From: Nitrospira sp.
GTDB taxonomy: Bacteria > Nitrospirota > Nitrospiria > Nitrospirales > Nitrospiraceae
Reading direction: 5' to 3'
Length of the DNA stretch: 49,765 nucleotides
Assembly (NCBI GenBank): GCA_005116945.1
Contig: SWDH01000027.1
Coordinates: forward strand, 89,814 to 139,578
Position numbers and translations under genes: made by a program. The notes under the pieces are model-generated. The model did no database searches. It was not told the DNA's origin and saw only the letters and a program-made list of their open reading frames with translations. Shown here piece by piece: positions 40,941-48,526 of the stretch; positions within the stretch are counted from its first letter, which is position 1; every line of letters begins with the position of its first letter.

Positions 40941-41042
40941 TATAAATTGACTGCTCCAAATAAGACGTGGAGTCCTGGTTTCCTTTCCATGTAACACGCC
41001 TGGGATTTCTTGCCGAAGGCCTGCCAACCCGCATTCAATGGT

Positions 41043-41090
41043 TTACTGCCTGTCCAGCGGTTTATCAAGGCAGCTTATACGCGTCAGCAT
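41043..41090 (-). CDS. 15-codon leader ORF with strong ribosome binding site
   Basis: MLTRISCLDKPLDRQ preceded by GGAGGT 6 bases before the ATG, the best ribosome site in this stretch. It lies 20 bases after a GTTAGAT core site and upstream of the first cassette gene. In class 1 integrons a short ORF in attI assists translation of the first cassette; this could be an analogue. Could also be chance. Confidence 0.35.
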   Translation of the reverse strand: MLTRISCLDKPLDRQ

Positions 41091-41110
41091 AACATCACCT
41101 CCGTGGACGG

Positions 41111-41117
41111 ATCTAAC
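41111..41117 (-). other. Core site GTTAGAT at cluster edge
   Basis: Minus strand GCGTTAGATCC fits the GTTRRRY recombination core. It marks the upstream end of the cassette cluster; no integrase gene lies beyond it in the window. Confidence 0.45.
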
Positions 41118-41133
41118 GCCCGCCCAGCCGTGC

Positions 41134-41214
41134 GGCTAGGAGACCCCTCCACTGCGCGTGTCGAACGAGCACTGTTTCAGCGTGCGCGTTCCACGAGCAG
41201 TGGAGGTTAGCCCT
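41134..41214 (+). repeat. Family-2 hairpin element, copy 4
   Basis: Perfect inner arms CCTCCACTGC and GCAGTGGAGG (41146-41155 and 41197-41206) and a best-preserved core: TGCGCGTGTCGAACGAGCA and TGCGCGTTCCACGAGCA, 10-11 bases apart. Confidence 0.85.
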
Positions 41215-41262
41215 TCGTCTCTTCTCCCCTCTCCACCTTCCATCCTCTAGTGGAAAGAGGTA

Positions 41263-41349
41263 GATGGCTGTGGTGCTCCTCACTGCGCACATCGAGGGAG
41301 CACAGTTTTACCGTGCGCACTCTGGGAGCAGGAGGAGCACCCAGCCATC
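41263..41349 (+). repeat. Family-2 hairpin element, copy 5
   Basis: Left arm GATGGCTGTGGTGCTCCT pairs with right arm AGGAGCACCCAGCCATC apart from one bulge. The core has TGCGCACATCGAGGGAGCA and TGCGCACTCTGGGAGCA. Tandem to copy 4 and 6 bases past the stop of the gene at 41356. Confidence 0.85.
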
Positions 41350-41355
41350 GCACCA

Positions 41356-42204
41356 TCACAACTTCCTTCGCACCTCTTTCCATTCCTTAGCTACCTTCGC
41401 CTTCCGCGGCGCCTCGCCTTTGGCCGGCTCAGGCACCATGACAGCGTCGAGGCGCCGTTGTAGAAACGCTTCGGCAAAGGCCTTCGTGCGCCCCACCCCT
41501 ATTTTGAGTGTCGTCCAGCCGGCAGCATGCAATTCATCGAGTTTCGTTCCCCACGCCTCCGGACTGGGTGGCAACACGATAATATGCCCGACTGGGAACT
41601 TCTGATCCTGGAGCCATTGTCTAGCTTGCGCACTCACCTGGTCGCTGCTGCCCACCGCTTTGTCATTCGCCACCACGTACAGCACGTTGTAGTAAAACTG
41701 TGTGAGCTTACCGAGTTCAGCCGCAGCATCAGGCATCGGGCGTCTACTTTCGGCGTCCTCCATGAGTGCTGCCACCTCCACCGCCATCATCGGACTACGA
41801 TGTTCCCACACCGCCAGATTCGCACCAGCTTCAGGCACCTGAACATTTGAAGCGGCTCCGGCGCGCACAGTGAATGGGATCACCCCCTTGGCCTTCGGGG
41901 TATATGACAAAAGAGCCTGCCCGTCTCTACCAGTCATCCCGGTCGCGGCAACTTGACCGGCAACGTGAAGCTCAATGGGCTCCCCTCCTATGCCGGTCTC
42001 CGCCCGAGAGCCCTTCTGTGTGAGCGTTGCTTCAATAGTGGCTGGCTGGTTAGGAGCAGTGAGGCTATCGTGAACCGTCAAGATTACGGAAGTCTTCTCA
42101 GTAGCCGAAAGATTGGTAGCCGCAGTCAAAAAAATGAGGGCGGTGAAGAAACCGGCCCTGCGGAAAAAACTATTGTGCACTGTGGGATTCAATGTCCTGC
42201 ACAT
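41356..42204 (-). CDS. Exported protein with Ig-like N-terminus
   Basis: 282 aa. Signal peptide (FFRRAGFFTALIFLTAATNLSA). Residues 38-125 form an Ig-like domain (VILTVHDSLTAPNQPATIEATL, LLSYTPKAKGVIPFTVRAG). The C-terminal 140 residues (YYNVLYVVANDKAVGSSDQ, WLQDQKFPVGHIIVLPPS, WTTLKIGVGRTKAFAEAF) look like an alpha/beta HAD-type half-domain without clear catalytic aspartates. No ribosome site is evident at ATG 42204; GTG 42180 is an alternative. Confidence 0.65.
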   Translation of the reverse strand: MCRTLNPTVHNSFFRRAGFFTALIFLTAATNLSATEKTSVILTVHDSLTAPNQPATIEATLTQKGSRAETGIGGEPIELHVAGQVAATGMTGRDGQALLSYTPKAKGVIPFTVRAGAASNVQVPEAGANLAVWEHRSPMMAVEVAALMEDAESRRPMPDAAAELGKLTQFYYNVLYVVANDKAVGSSDQVSAQARQWLQDQKFPVGHIIVLPPSPEAWGTKLDELHAAGWTTLKIGVGRTKAFAEAFLQRRLDAVMVPEPAKGEAPRKAKVAKEWKEVRRKL

Positions 42205-42220
42205 TTAGGAGCACATCAAG

Positions 42221-42345
42221 CAGGATGCTCAAAAAGGCCGTCCAGCAAGGCCGCAGGAAAGTCGAAACCGGAGGCGTACCCTCTTGGGTACGTTGAGGAT
42301 TTCGAGGAGCCGAGAACGCTGCTGGCGGGCTTTTTCAGCGTCCTG
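42221..42345 (+). repeat. Family-1 palindromic repeat, copy G
   Basis: Full-length: CAGGATGCTCAAAAAGGCCG...GGGCTTTTTCAGCGTCCTG, interior GGAGGCGTACCC/GGGTACGTTGAGG hairpin intact. Five bases after it comes the stop of bcp. Confidence 0.88.
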
Positions 42346-42350
42346 GAAAG

Positions 42351-42818
42351 TTAAGCCTTCAGAGCCGCCAACACTTCAGTAACATGACCACCCACCTTAA
42401 CCTTGCGGAAGATTGCCTTCAACTTGCCGGCCTGGTCGATCACAAACGTACTACGCTCGATGCCCCAATACTTTCTGCCGTACATGTTCTTCTCTTTATA
42501 ACAACCGAAGGCCTTCGAGATGGTGGCTTTTTCATCGCTGAGCAATGGGAAGGGCAGATCGAACTTCTTGATGAACTTCTGATGAGACTCTTTGCCGTCC
42601 AGGCTCACGCCGAGAATCACGGCTCCCGCCTTCTTGATCGATATCTCGGCATCGCGAAAGTCACACGATTCCGTCGTACAGCCAGGAGTATCGTCTTTAG
42701 GATAAAAGTACAGCACCACCTGCTTGCCTGTGAAATCTTTCAAGCTGACCGGTTCTCCCGATTGATCGGGAAGTGAGAGGGCGGGAGCTTTGTCACCGAC
42801 TGTGAGTTCCTTTGCCAT
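42351..42818 (-). CDS. bcp: Thiol peroxidase Bcp (peroxiredoxin)
   Basis: 155 aa. Peroxidatic C47 in DDTPGCTTESC with resolving C52 five residues on, the atypical two-cysteine arrangement of Bcp/PrxQ. FRDAEISIKKAGAVILGVS and YGRKYWGIERSTFVID complete the family pattern. Cytoplasmic removal of H2O2 and organic peroxides using thioredoxin. GGGGT lies 8-9 bases before ATG. Confidence 0.95.
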   Translation of the reverse strand: MAKELTVGDKAPALSLPDQSGEPVSLKDFTGKQVVLYFYPKDDTPGCTTESCDFRDAEISIKKAGAVILGVSLDGKESHQKFIKKFDLPFPLLSDEKATISKAFGCYKEKNMYGRKYWGIERSTFVIDQAGKLKAIFRKVKVGGHVTEVLAALKA

Positions 42819-42839
42819 CTTTATGTACCCCTTTTCCTC

Positions 42840-43322
42840 TTAATATCGAGGCCCGCTGCCGGGACCCGACCTGGCACCCCCGGGCCCAAGTGGTTTGTTC
42901 TTTTTTGGAGACTCCGGATCGCCATAGGGGCGAAGCGCGGGTGAGTCCCAGATCACCTGGTCTCCCGGAGCCAGGTTCGCCGCTTCCATAAATTGTTGGC
43001 GCGCTTCCTCAGTGTTGCCCAAGGCATACAAGGCTAAGGCATAGTTATAGCGTGCAGGCCCCGATTGAGGGACCTCGGCCACTGCTTTGGAAAAATACTG
43101 CTTCGCTTCGTCGAATTGCTTCGCATGGTAGGCCAGCGTCCCCTGTTCCGTCAGCGTTATGACTTGCGGCTTGACTCCAGATTCGAGTGCCAATGGGACC
43201 AAGGGCTTCGGTTTGCTCGTCCAGGAACAGGAGACTGATGCGGCGAGCACGAGAATCACCCCGAGCATGGGCAGACATCTTCTTACGCCATGACGCTCCC
43301 GCAGTGGCTCACCCTTTCGCAT
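42840..43322 (-). CDS. TPR lipoprotein
   Basis: 160 aa from ATG 43322, overlapping the end of the DUF507 gene by 14 bases. Basic n-region, hydrophobic MLGVILVLAASVSC with lipobox cysteine, then two TPR units (EQGTLAYHAKQFDEAKQYFSKA, YNYALALYALGNTEEARQQF) and a Gly/Pro/Ser-rich tail. Envelope scaffold-type protein. Confidence 0.75.
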   Translation of the reverse strand: MRKGEPLRERHGVRRCLPMLGVILVLAASVSCSWTSKPKPLVPLALESGVKPQVITLTEQGTLAYHAKQFDEAKQYFSKAVAEVPQSGPARYNYALALYALGNTEEARQQFMEAANLAPGDQVIWDSPALRPYGDPESPKKNKPLGPGGARSGPGSGPRY

Positions 43323-43584
43323 GTTTCCGCGTCTCTTCCTCAAATGTCTTCCGATACAGGACGTCCCATTCCGCACTACCCTCAACGATTCCACGCGAGT
43401 AGGACGCTAATTTCGCTTTGACCTGTCGATCGATGCCTTCTTCTTGTGCCAACTCGAATGCGAGGACCCGCTTGATCTCTTTCAACACCCGCCCCTCGTC
43501 GGCCTGCACGGTCACCAGCGGGCTCTTCTTGACCACTTGAAGAATGACGTGGGAAAGATGGCTAATTTTATCTTCACTCAACAT
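43309..43584 (-). CDS. DUF507 protein 1
   Basis: 91 aa from ATG 43584 with GAGGA about 8 bases upstream. MLSEDKISHLSHVILQVVKK and the closing SAEWDVLYRKTFEEETRKHA match DUF507. Function unknown. Second of two DUF507 genes in tandem, which usually occur as a pair. Confidence 0.82.
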   Translation of the reverse strand: MLSEDKISHLSHVILQVVKKSPLVTVQADEGRVLKEIKRVLAFELAQEEGIDRQVKAKLASYSRGIVEGSAEWDVLYRKTFEEETRKHAKG

Positions 43585-43597
43585 ATCCGGTCCTCGC

Positions 43598-43689
43598 GTG
43601 AAGGGTGATGTGTGACGAGTGATAAGCGCTTCACTAACTTCCAACTATCCCACCACATCACCGATCACTCCTCACTGATCACCCTTCAC
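43598..43689. repeat. Long inverted repeat between the DUF507 genes
   Basis: GTGAAGGGTGAT (43598-43609) and ATCACCCTTCAC (43678-43689) are perfect 12-bp complements, with inner GAGTGAT/ATCACTC pairing. The right arm contains the stop codon of the first DUF507 gene. Confidence 0.75.
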
Positions 43690-43967
43690 AAAATGATGCC
43701 TCGCTCCCGCGCCAACTTATTTTTCACTAGCGTGAACATCCGCTGATAATCCACGTGACCCCGCTCGATGTCTTGTTCGTAGACAGTCAACATTTTCCGC
43801 ACTTCTGCGTTCAAACGATCTTCAACCGACAATTCCTCAAGGATGGCATGATCGATCTGCTCGACGAACGCCTTGCGATCTCCCACCATTGCCACCTGCC
43901 CCTCTTGCTGCAGCTTAGTGGCGAGCGACTCCGAGATGTGGCGGATTCGTTCTTTCGACAGTCTCAT
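43686..43967 (-). CDS. DUF507 protein 2
   Basis: 93 aa. MRLSKERIRHISESLATKLQQEG and HVDYQRMFTLVKNKLARERGI mark DUF507. Its start overlaps the stop of the cyclophilin-like gene (ATGA), so it is translated with it. Confidence 0.85.
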   Translation of the reverse strand: MRLSKERIRHISESLATKLQQEGQVAMVGDRKAFVEQIDHAILEELSVEDRLNAEVRKMLTVYEQDIERGHVDYQRMFTLVKNKLARERGIIL

Positions 43968-44353
43968 GACTCTACTCGGTCAATCCTGATCTTCGGCACA
44001 TCCATCACTCGCCGCAGTACCGAAGCATCCCCGAGAATGCGGCCGATGATATTGACACGGTCGGCCGGAACGGGATCCTGCCCCATGCTCATCGGTGTGC
44101 GACCGAAGAAAATAGCCAGGACCTGCCCTGCTCCCCAGAACGCGACATCGCCGACTTTGACCTGATTGGTTGCGGTCTCTCGATGATCTTTCACCCCGGC
44201 CAGCTTAAAATAGAATTCTTCGCCCCACGTATTAACCGGGCTTTCTACCGGTAAAGCCGCATACACTTCTTGCGCCGTTTTTGTCGACTTGAGTTCCGCC
44301 TCAAGCTGCACGGATCCAACGGTAATGCGAATTTTATTGAGAAGATCAGCCAT
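43964..44353 (-). CDS. Cyclophilin-like fold protein (TM1367 type)
   Basis: 129 aa. KIRITVGSVQLEAEL, then a strand-rich body with NTWGEEFYFKLAG and VKVGDVAFWGAGQVLAIFFGRTPMS, matching the small cyclophilin-like family (TM1367-type), which lacks the isomerase arginine region. Ribosome site is distant (GGAGG 14 bases upstream). Operon with the two DUF507 genes and the TPR lipoprotein. Confidence 0.75.
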   Translation of the reverse strand: MADLLNKIRITVGSVQLEAELKSTKTAQEVYAALPVESPVNTWGEEFYFKLAGVKDHRETATNQVKVGDVAFWGAGQVLAIFFGRTPMSMGQDPVPADRVNIIGRILGDASVLRRVMDVPKIRIDRVES

Positions 44354-44449
44354 GGTGTTCAAGTCTGGCCTCCCGGGGGCCATCGGGTGGAGCCCCACGG
44401 CTTTACAGCCGTGATCCCTTCTGTGTCTTTGGCGGAACCCGCCGAAGCA

Positions 44450-44479
44450 TGTCCTCCTTCGCCAAGGCTTCGGAGGACA
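44450..44479. repeat. Hairpin TGTCCTCC/GGAGGACA
   Basis: TGTCCTCC-TTCGCCAAGGCTTC-GGAGGACA, a stem-loop in the divergent spacer. Confidence 0.6.
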
Positions 44480-44494
44480 CCCGCTGCGCATTCT

Positions 44495-44549
44495 CCACAG
44501 CTTTATCCATCCTCCGTAGCAGTCTACTGCGGAGGACGGGCAGCTGTGG
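44495..44549. repeat. Two-level hairpin in divergent promoter region
   Basis: Outer arms CCACAGCT and AGCTGTGG enclose the near-perfect inner palindrome CATCCTCCGTAGCAG/TACTGCGGAGGACG. It shares CCTCC/GGAGGA with the hairpin at 44450, so both may belong to one repeat family. It lies 50-100 bases upstream of the exonuclease gene. Confidence 0.65.
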
Positions 44550-44607
44550 CTTCCTGCGTAGGCGGGTGAAAACCCTTTCAGGACGCGGACTTTAGCTTGT
44601 TTATTTG

Positions 44608-45444
44608 ATGAAATCAAGGCTACAATCCCTCGAACATATGCTCGCATCATCCTTCGTGCTTCTCAAAGGTATCGGCCAACATTCAGAACGCCGGCTCTGG
44701 CAGGAGGGCATCCTCAGCTGGACGTCATTCATCCAATCTCCAACCCTACCCGGCATCTCCTCGACTAAAAAGGAGTGGTACGACCACGAACTCGCGACCG
44801 CTCAATCACGCTTGGATGCAGGTGACGCGCACTTCTTCGGCGCCTGCTTGAAAAGTCGAGAGCACTGGCGTCTCTTCGAAACTTTTCGCCCCCGCACGCT
44901 CTACTTAGACATTGAAACGACAGGGATGTCCGCGCGCGAGGGGCATGTCACGGTGGTCGGACTCTATCGAAACGGCCACATGACCAGCCTCGTTCGAGGA
45001 GAAACATTAACCGAGGACCGATTGCACGCAGAACTGGAACAGACAGACCTCTTCATTACATTCTTCGGCAGCGGGTTCGATATTCCCTACTTGCAGGCAA
45101 AATTCCCCCGATTGAATTTCAAAAAGCCGCATTTCGATCTCTGCTTCGCGGCGCGCAGACTCGGTTTCCAGGGCGGACTGAAACGCATTGAACAAGATAT
45201 GCACATTACTCGCGAAACCGATGTGATGGGACTCGATGGATGGGAAGCCGTCCGCCTCTGGCACCAGTGGTGCGCGGGAAACGAAGCCGCACGCGATCTA
45301 TTGCTGAGATACAACGCGGCCGACACTCAAAACCTTGAACCGCTCGCAATGCGGCTCTATGACCAGATGGTCGCCCGATTCGGTCCATCTTCTATAGGCG
45401 TTCCACCGACCCGCCGCCAACAGCCGATCGAGGTCGCGCCGTGA
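44608..45444 (+). CDS. RNase H-like DEDDy exonuclease (YprB family)
   Basis: 278 aa. Exo I D101-x-E103 in LYLDIETTGMS; Exo II in FGSGFDIPYLQ; Exo III with Y-x3-D in LRYNAADTQNLEPLA. This is the YprB ribonuclease-H-like domain, proposed 3'-5' exonuclease. The N-terminal 90 residues (FVLLKGIGQHSERRLWQEGI) include a helix-hairpin-like segment. Its TGA overlaps the GTG of the phosphatase gene. Confidence 0.85.
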   Translation: MKSRLQSLEHMLASSFVLLKGIGQHSERRLWQEGILSWTSFIQSPTLPGISSTKKEWYDHELATAQSRLDAGDAHFFGACLKSREHWRLFETFRPRTLYLDIETTGMSAREGHVTVVGLYRNGHMTSLVRGETLTEDRLHAELEQTDLFITFFGSGFDIPYLQAKFPRLNFKKPHFDLCFAARRLGFQGGLKRIEQDMHITRETDVMGLDGWEAVRLWHQWCAGNEAARDLLLRYNAADTQNLEPLAMRLYDQMVARFGPSSIGVPPTRRQQPIEVAP

Positions 45445-46220
45445 CACAATCCCACCAGTGGACCGGGGTCGGTCGAACCGAGACAGGGTATGTTCGCGCC
45501 TCGAATCAGGATGCACTGGCTCTTCTGAACGACTGTGGCGTCTGGATCGTGGCAGACGGAATGGGTGGACACCCGGCAGGAGATGTTGCGGCCAAAACCG
45601 CCGTGGCTGTGGCTACAGAGCGGGCGCGAGCGCGAGCATCCTGGCTGCACGATCACCCACACAGCGCCGCGGAATTCATGACAGATGTGGTGACGAGCGC
45701 CAATCGGAGAATTCATGATCTCATGCTGGAACAGTCCTCCTTGAGAGGGATGGGCACGACCTTCGTCGCCTTGGCCATCACGCCAACACCGATACCGATC
45801 GCCCATATTGCCCACTTGGGAGATAGTCGAGCTTATCTCTATCGGGAGGGACAGCTCAAGCAATTGACGCGCGATCACACCCTCGTTCAACAACTTGTGC
45901 AGCGCGGCTTGATCGATGAAGCCACCGCGCTCGTACATCCTGAACGCCACGTCTTGACCAACGGTTTGGGAATGGGTCGCGATATGCAACCGGAGCTGAC
46001 TTCGATACCGGTCACCCCTCAGGATCTGCTCGTACTCTGCAGCGACGGACTCACGAAAATGTTGACGGATGCAGCCATCGCATCGGTACTCTCCTGCGCG
46101 AACGACGATCCTCACCGGGCCTGCCACGACCTGATCGAGGAGGCGCTGAACAGAGGAGGAGAAGATAATGTGACCGTCATCGTCGTGGCGTCGGAGGTAT
46201 CTGCCGACACGGCAGTTTAG
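45441..46220 (+). CDS. PP2C-type serine/threonine phosphatase
   Basis: 259 aa. Motifs in order: SNQDAL (D24), VADGMGGHPAGD (D39, metal ligands), RGMGTTFVAL, HLGDSRAYLYR, LCSDGLTKML and GGEDNVTVIVV. All metal aspartates are present. Stp1/PrpC-like, likely opposes an Hanks-type kinase located elsewhere. GTG start inside the preceding stop (GTGA). Confidence 0.93.
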   Translation: MTQSHQWTGVGRTETGYVRASNQDALALLNDCGVWIVADGMGGHPAGDVAAKTAVAVATERARARASWLHDHPHSAAEFMTDVVTSANRRIHDLMLEQSSLRGMGTTFVALAITPTPIPIAHIAHLGDSRAYLYREGQLKQLTRDHTLVQQLVQRGLIDEATALVHPERHVLTNGLGMGRDMQPELTSIPVTPQDLLVLCSDGLTKMLTDAAIASVLSCANDDPHRACHDLIEEALNRGGEDNVTVIVVASEVSADTAV

Positions 46221-46312
46221 TCATTGACAAGGCTCTCTCAGCCCTGTAGCCTCAGATTCCAACCAGGTAGTCTTTCCTCCCGTTTCCCTTGGAACCAGGC
46301 CGGAGAATTATC

Positions 46313-47200
46313 ATGCACGTGCTCGTACTGTTTCGACTCATGGTGCTTCTGCTCATCGGAGCAGTATGGTGTGTTCCCACAGCGATGAGTGCGCCCGCAG
46401 ATAACGCCAGCCTCGAAGCCACAGTTCGCGCCCTCGTGCGAGCGAATGCAGAGAAGGATTTGCCTACCCTGTCCAAGCTGATGGCCCACGACGCTGATAT
46501 CGTCAGCTATTCCATCGGGGGCCGAAAATACGTGGGCTGGCCTGAACTTGAACGGGATATGAAAGAGGAGTTTGCCAACGCCACTGCACTCGATCTGCGC
46601 ATCTCCGAACTCAAGGTGTGGTCGAAAGGAGATATCGGGTGGTATACGATGGAACTGGCCTATGGGCGTATTCTCGGCCAAGGACCAGACCAGCAGCGAA
46701 CCGTCTTGCCGTTACGGGAAACCGGCGTACTTGAGCGTCGAAACGGCCAGTGGGTTCTCCTATCCTGGCATGAGTCCTTTCGCACGGTGAGCGACGCGAT
46801 GCCGGTCGATGCTCGAACGAGTGCGGCGACCGCGCACACCGTCGCTTCATCAAACGGCAATAATACTGTCCTTGACTTGAGCGGGGAATGGGACATCCTG
46901 GAAGTGGAGGACGACAAACGTTACCGAGCCACCCTCGACAAAGCCGGCAACGGTCCCTATACCCAGCACGGTGGCCAATTTGTGACCACGAAACTCTCCG
47001 ACCGTCTCTGGCAAGGCACCTGGCAACAGCCCGGCAACGACCGAGAAGGAGGGTTTGAGCTCCTCCTCTCCGATGATGGGACCCAAGCCAAAGGCGTGTG
47101 GTGGTACTCTCGCGTCGGCACTCAGAAGAATATCCCTCCTCGTGAACACGGCGGAACCTATCTCTGGAAACGGTTGACCCCACCACCATCTGCACGATGA
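46313..47200 (+). CDS. Exported SnoaL/NTF2-like protein
   Basis: 295 aa from ATG 46313 with CGGAG 8 bases upstream. Signal peptide (LVLFRLMVLLLIGAVWCVPTA). Residues 36-160 are a SnoaL-like cone (LVRANAEKDLPTLSKLMAHDADIV, GWPELERDMKEEF). Residues 190-295 form a separate beta domain (LSGEWDILEVEDD, LWQGTWQQPGND). Substrate unknown. Confidence 0.75.
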   Translation: MHVLVLFRLMVLLLIGAVWCVPTAMSAPADNASLEATVRALVRANAEKDLPTLSKLMAHDADIVSYSIGGRKYVGWPELERDMKEEFANATALDLRISELKVWSKGDIGWYTMELAYGRILGQGPDQQRTVLPLRETGVLERRNGQWVLLSWHESFRTVSDAMPVDARTSAATAHTVASSNGNNTVLDLSGEWDILEVEDDKRYRATLDKAGNGPYTQHGGQFVTTKLSDRLWQGTWQQPGNDREGGFELLLSDDGTQAKGVWWYSRVGTQKNIPPREHGGTYLWKRLTPPPSAR

Positions 47201-47279
47201 CATCTGCGTATCCCATAGGCGCATACGACCAGCGCTCCGAATATTCGAGCGATCACTTTTTACTTTGGAGGAGTCGACC

Positions 47280-47330
47280 GTGAGTCAGCGTGAATTTAGC
47301 TATGTCCCTGCATCTAAAATTTATTATTGA
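47280..47330 (+). CDS. 16-codon ORF with strong ribosome binding site
   Basis: GTG start, VSQREFSYVPASKIYY, then TGA; GGAGGAG lies 6 bases before it. The ORF is enclosed by the 9-bp inverted repeat CGTGAGTCA (47279-47287) and TGACTCACG (47336-47344). It could be a regulatory leader peptide of the gene at 47437 or the first codons of a deleted gene. Confidence 0.35.
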   Translation: MSQREFSYVPASKIYY

Positions 47331-47436
47331 TTCTATGACTCACGAACTCGTTTTAGTAGTGTTCACTATTGAGCACTTTTTGTGTAAAGAAAATGCTACG
47401 ATGTTGCTCTAGACCGATTTTCAACCCGGAGGTAGT

Positions 47437-48441
47437 ATGCGTCAGGGACTTCTCACTCTGCTCACTAGCATCTGTCTGGTAGCCCCTGCCCTTGCAGACG
47501 GCGGTCATGACCACCATGCGGTTCCGACACTCAAGAATCAAACGACTACGACCGTCACGACTCAAGGCGATGTCGTGACCCTCACGTTCGGTCCTATCGA
47601 CCTCCCGGCCTCTCACGAAGGAGACCTGGCCGCGTCGATGCCCAAACATAGCTTTCAGCTCCCCAAAGATCGGTACATGATCGGATACAAGACTGCGGTT
47701 TTCACCAAAGAAGGGAAGCCCCTGCCCAAGAACTATCTCCACCATATCCTGATGCTCAACAACAGTAAGCCGAGCGTTTCTTGCGACGGTGAACCGCTGT
47801 TCTTTGCAGGAGCTGGACTGGAGATGACCGAGACGCGTTTCCCGGCTGGCTATGGAGTCAAGCTTGCCCAGAGCGACCATCTGATGTCGATCGTCGCGTT
47901 TTACCATAAGGCGCCGGTCACCAAAGATGTCATGGCAACCTTCACCATGTATATGGCACCCGAAGGCACCCAGATCAAAGAGATGGACGTGTATCAGGTG
48001 GGCGTCAATATCGTGTGCTTTAGCAAATTCTCTCAGCGAGGCCCCAATCAGACAGATGAAGGGATTGAGATTAACACCGGGGTCCAGGTCCATCGGGAAC
48101 CGCTCAAGTTTTCAATGGATGGCTGTGTGAAGTTCGCCTATCCCCATGGGCATGACGAACTTCTCATGATCGGGCTGGACAATATGACGAAAAAGCAGAC
48201 CCTGCTGCGCACGGTTCCCGACGTCGACAAGGATGGAACATTTCTCCAGTTTCAACCGCATCAGGTCTATCAGGATAGTCAGGGGTTTCCTGTGACGAAG
48301 GCGGACGACTATGAAATGGTCATGGTCCATCATCATCCGTTACAGAAAAAGGACGCTCAGCATGGGATGGGGAACTACTTATTGTATATGACCCCCGGCG
48401 CTTGCCCTTCGACATCCCCTTCACCGCTCGCACTCAGATAG
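47437..48441 (+). CDS. Exported histidine-rich protein, PHM-like fold candidate
   Basis: 334 aa. Signal peptide ending ALA|DGGHDHH, a His-rich start that can bind copper. The segment LPKNYLHHILMLNNSK with a following Cys, and the later VMVHHHPLQKK, resemble the HHM...HxH ligands of copper type II monooxygenase-like (PHM/DBH) domains. Activity is unproven. Strong ribosome site GGAGG 5-6 bases before ATG. Confidence 0.6.
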   Translation: MRQGLLTLLTSICLVAPALADGGHDHHAVPTLKNQTTTTVTTQGDVVTLTFGPIDLPASHEGDLAASMPKHSFQLPKDRYMIGYKTAVFTKEGKPLPKNYLHHILMLNNSKPSVSCDGEPLFFAGAGLEMTETRFPAGYGVKLAQSDHLMSIVAFYHKAPVTKDVMATFTMYMAPEGTQIKEMDVYQVGVNIVCFSKFSQRGPNQTDEGIEINTGVQVHREPLKFSMDGCVKFAYPHGHDELLMIGLDNMTKKQTLLRTVPDVDKDGTFLQFQPHQVYQDSQGFPVTKADDYEMVMVHHHPLQKKDAQHGMGNYLLYMTPGACPSTSPSPLALR

Positions 48442-48457
48442 ACACCACGCACACCAT

Positions 48458-48487
48458 GGTACCCGCCGTAGAATTATCGCGGGTACC
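48458..48487. terminator. Hairpin after the His-rich protein gene
   Basis: GGTACCCGC and GCGGGTACC form a perfect 9-bp stem with a 12-base loop, 17 bases past the stop. No T-run follows, so it may act as an RNA 3'-end stabiliser or a weak terminator. Confidence 0.6.
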
Positions 48488-48526
48488 GAATCCTGGGTGT
48501 CCCCCCTCCTATTTCTTCGCTGCCTT

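Noticed and set aside
40384-40950. 188-codon plus-strand ORF over the cassette gene
   Set aside because: Antisense to a gene with better composition, bounded by cassette core sites; no ribosome site.
40743-41027. 94-codon minus-strand ORF
   Set aside because: Crosses the cassette boundary at 40934 and overlaps the real gene in another frame.
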